From Delphinapterus leucas (taxonomy: Eukaryota > Chordata > Mammalia > Artiodactyla > Monodontidae), in the NCBI RefSeq assembly GCF_002288925.2, contig NW_022098001.1, forward strand, positions 10,311,582 to 10,375,581: a stretch of DNA of 64,000 bases. The letters run 5' to 3'. Of this stretch, positions 61,421 to 64,000 are shown in pieces. Positions within the stretch are counted from its first letter, which is position 1; every line of letters begins with the position of its first letter. Under the pieces are notes generated by a model. It was given only the letters and a program-made list of their open reading frames with translations, had not been told where the DNA came from and did no database searches. A program made the position numbers and the translations under genes.

Positions 61421-62160
61421 CCAAGTGGCTTTTGTTTTTCTTAGGAAATGGAAGACCTGGAAAGAACTTGGGTTCAGTGCGCAGAGCAGTAGCAATAAGG
61501 CTGCAGGTGGGGTGGGGGGTAAATTTAGATCGAGAGCTTCATTCGCGGGGGGAAAGGAGAAGTTGAAGGGATCAGGATTAGGAGAATGCGTTTTGACCAA
61601 ACGTGTAGACGAGCTCTCGCGTTCTTTTACTCTGGCGAAGGAGTGGTTTAGTATGTTTAAATTTGTGCGGGGAAGGAATAAAGAGAAAATCGTGGAGGTC
61701 CATTGGATTGTAGTCCGATATATGGAACTTCAGAAAAGCGGTAGGAATAGCAGAAGGAAATAAGACTCTTAGAGAAAGTGAAAAGAAATAGCTGATAGAT
61801 AATGAATTCAAAGTTCTTTAAAAGTCAGTATTGGTTTTATTAGGCTGAAATGAATGTATAAAATACTACCTTTCCTTCTAGTACTTTGCAAGCTTACGAA
61901 GTCAAGAAACTCAAACACCCAACACCGGATAAACACCTATATACTGGGCTTAAAGTGATAGCATAGGACATGCTGCCTAATTATTGACCAGTATTTACTA
62001 TTTTTGGTAACCTCTGAAGAAGACACCTACCACTGCATTTTGAAAATAGACTTTCCTTACAAGGTTATTAAAATATCCACCCATGTTGTCGTTGCATTTA
62101 ATTGAAAACACTTCCTAAGTAAATTCCTAAAACTCTTTATTGGAATTCGATTTAAGATTT
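61421..62160. other. Upstream flank, no recognised gene
   Basis: Falls from moderate GC to AT-rich sequence. An open stretch at 61425..61763 (plus) has no similarity I recognise. It may be CpG-island flank or part of a divergent non-coding transcript. Confidence 0.4.
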
Positions 62161-62164
62161 CTTT

Positions 62165-62275
62165 TCTTTTTAATTTTTGAATTTTATTTTTTTATACAGC
62201 AGGTTCTTATTAGTTATCCATTTTATACATATTAGTGTATGTATGTCAATCCCAGTCTCCCAATTCATTGGTGAT
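62165..62275 (-). mobile_element. Short L1 3' end, second 3' UTR class
   Basis: Antisense L1 terminus: TTTTTATACAGCAGGTTCTT, ATTAGTTATCCATTTTATAC, CCCAGTCTCCCAATTCATTG. It matches the 3' end class of the large L1 at 7850..7930. Confidence 0.82.
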
Positions 62276-62784
62276 ATGATGAAGTTGAGGTTTCTTGAAA
62301 GAGTTTTAGAAACTGCCATAGGAAAGAGGCATAAGTGAGGATGCCAAGGTGTTTAGATCTGTTTTGTTAATGAAAATAAGGAACTAAATTTCAAAAAGAA
62401 AGAAGGTGGGGGGTTGGAGAAAGAGGAAGGAAGGAAGGAAAAAAAAAAAGGAAAGAGAAGCAGCTAATGGCTAATTCAGAGCAGCTGTCCTCTCACAAAA
62501 AGCCTTGATGAATAACCCAAGTAACTTGGGTCTTATTAAAGCCTACTAAATCAGCCAAGTAAATTATCCAAGTAATTAGTTATCTGCTTCACTTGAAAAG
62601 TGAAGAGGTTGAAGCCATGGCTCAGAAGTTTTAATATAAATGGTTGCACAAATTGTTTGAAAGCCCTAGGTGGTCTAGAGCAGGAGCTCCAAGTCCTGTT
62701 ATTCTGCTAGGGAAGAAAAAGGGCCTAGTCTTATTTGTGTGGCAATTTAATAAATGAGACCAATATATTAAGATAAATTAGCCA

Positions 62785-63405
62785 GATATTTTTAACAACT
62801 TTATTGGACTATAACTGTTTACAATAGTGTGTTAGTTTCTGCTTTATAACAAACTGAAACAGCTATACGTATACATATATCCCCGTATCCCCTCTCTCTT
62901 GCAACTCCATCCCACCCTCCCTATCCCACCCCACTAGGTGGTCACAAAGCACTGACCTGTCCTCCCTGTGCTAAGCGACTGCTTCCCACTAGCTATTTTA
63001 CATTTGGTAGAATACAGAAATCCATGCCAGTCTCTCACTTCGCCCCAGCTTATCCTTCACCCTCCCCGTGTCCTCAAGTCCATTCTCAACGTCTACGTCT
63101 TTATTCCTGTCCTGCCCCTAGGTTCTTCATAGCCATTTTTTTTTAGATTCCATATATATGTGTTAGCATACGGATTTGTATTTCACTTTCTGACTTACTA
63201 CACTCTGATAACAGACTCTAGCCCCATCCACCTCACTACAAATATCTCAATTTCGTTGCTTTTTATGGCTGAATAATATTCCATTGTATATATATATGCC
63301 ACATCTTCTTTATCCATTCATCTGTCGATGTACACTTAGGTTGCTTCCATGTCCTGGCTATTGTAAATTGAGCTGCAGTGAACACTTTGGTACATGAATG
63401 TGTTT
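62785..63405 (-). mobile_element. 5'-truncated L1, antisense
   Basis: Minus-strand L1 3' UTR to late ORF2: TTTTTAACAACTTTATTGG at the left, GTGGTCACAAAGCACTG, then ATTCCATTGTATATATATAT and GTCCTGGCTATTGTAAATTG at the right. It ends where the next L1 begins. Confidence 0.88.
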
Positions 63406-64000
63406 TTTGGGTTTTTTTTTTAACATCTTTATTGGAGTATAATTGCTTTACACTGGTGTGTTAGTTTCTGCTTTATAACAAAGTGAATCAGTTATACATA
63501 TACATATGTTCCCATATCTCTTCCCTCTTCCAGCTCCCTCCCTCCTAACCTCCCTATCCCACCCCTCTAGGTGGTCACAAACCACCTAGCTGATCTCCCT
63601 GTGCTATGTGGCTACTTCCCACTAGCTATCTATTTTACATTTGGTAGTGTATATATGTCCATGCCACTCTCTCACTTTGTCACAGCTTACCCTTCCTCCT
63701 GCCCATTTCCTAAAGTCCATTCTCTAGTAGGTCAGTGCCTTTATTCCTATCTTGCCCCTAGGTTCTTCATGACTTTTTTTCTTATATTCCATATATATGT
63801 GTTAGCATACGGATTTGTTTTTCTCTTTCTGACTTATTTCACTGTGTATGGCAGACTCTAGGTCCATCCACCTCACTACAAATAACTCAATTCCGTTGCT
63901 TTTTATGACTGAGTAATATTCCATTGTATATATGTGCCACATCTTCTTTATCCATTCATCTGTTGATGGACACTTAGGTTGCTTCCATGACCTGGCTATT
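63406..64000 (-). mobile_element. L1, antisense, running off the right edge
   Basis: Second minus-strand L1 with the same order of landmarks (TTAACATCTTTATTGGAGTA to ACCTGGCTATT at the edge). It is head-to-tail with the preceding one and continues outside the window. Confidence 0.88.

Noticed and set aside
61425..61763. 112-codon plus-strand open frame upstream of VPS13B
   Set aside because: No similarity I recognise, no splice or poly(A) context, and an opposing open frame of similar length. Kept only as unassigned flank.

Overview
The window is mammalian nuclear DNA from a whale or dolphin, or a very close relative. Fourteen tRNA-derived SINEs of the CHR-1/CHR-2 type (opening GGCTTCCCTGGTGG or GACTTCCCTGGTGG) are scattered through it. 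There are also cetartiodactyl-type L1 elements and mariner copies with the end GGGTTGGCCAAAAAG. The ruminant SINEs (Bov-tA, BovB) are absent. The region is AT-rich and intronic apart from one GC-rich CpG island near 61 kb.

The only functional protein gene I can support is the 5' part of VPS13B (COH1, the Cohen syndrome gene, a Golgi-associated bridge-like lipid-transfer protein). It runs on the minus strand, right to left. A CpG-island promoter and probable non-coding exon 1 lie near 61.0 kb. The exon with the ATG is at 60362..60540, followed by coding exons at 45669..45812, 17902..18022 and 44..211. The four coding pieces join in frame across GT-AG introns and give the first 193 residues. 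The gene continues beyond the left edge.

Everything else is intron or upstream sequence filled with transposons. From left to right: intron 4 (212..17901) carries two SINEs, an L1 3' end, and a mariner (7254..14774) split by a nearly full-length L1 that itself holds a SINE and a second L1 fragment. A CHR-1 SINE sits exactly at the exon 4 splice donor and has duplicated it. Intron 3 (18023..45668) has about 5 kb of plain sequence, then SINEs, a 5'-inverted L1, ancient L1 pieces, hAT and Tigger relics, an ERVL-MaLR solo LTR split by a SINE, and a deleted mariner. A perfect 40-bp tandem duplication abuts the exon 3 donor. Intron 2 (45813..60361) contains a processed HNRNPA1 pseudogene 155 bp from exon 3, two MIRs, an 80-bp foldback mariner MITE, a second 5'-inverted L1 and a mosaic of nested L1s. 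Upstream of the gene (61.4..64 kb) lie three minus-strand L1 3' ends.

I see no novel multi-gene system, tRNA or rRNA gene, CRISPR array or intact transposase. The main points of interest are the retroposon that copied a VPS13B splice site, the duplication at the next donor, the foldback mariner, and the insertion order readable from nested target-site duplications.
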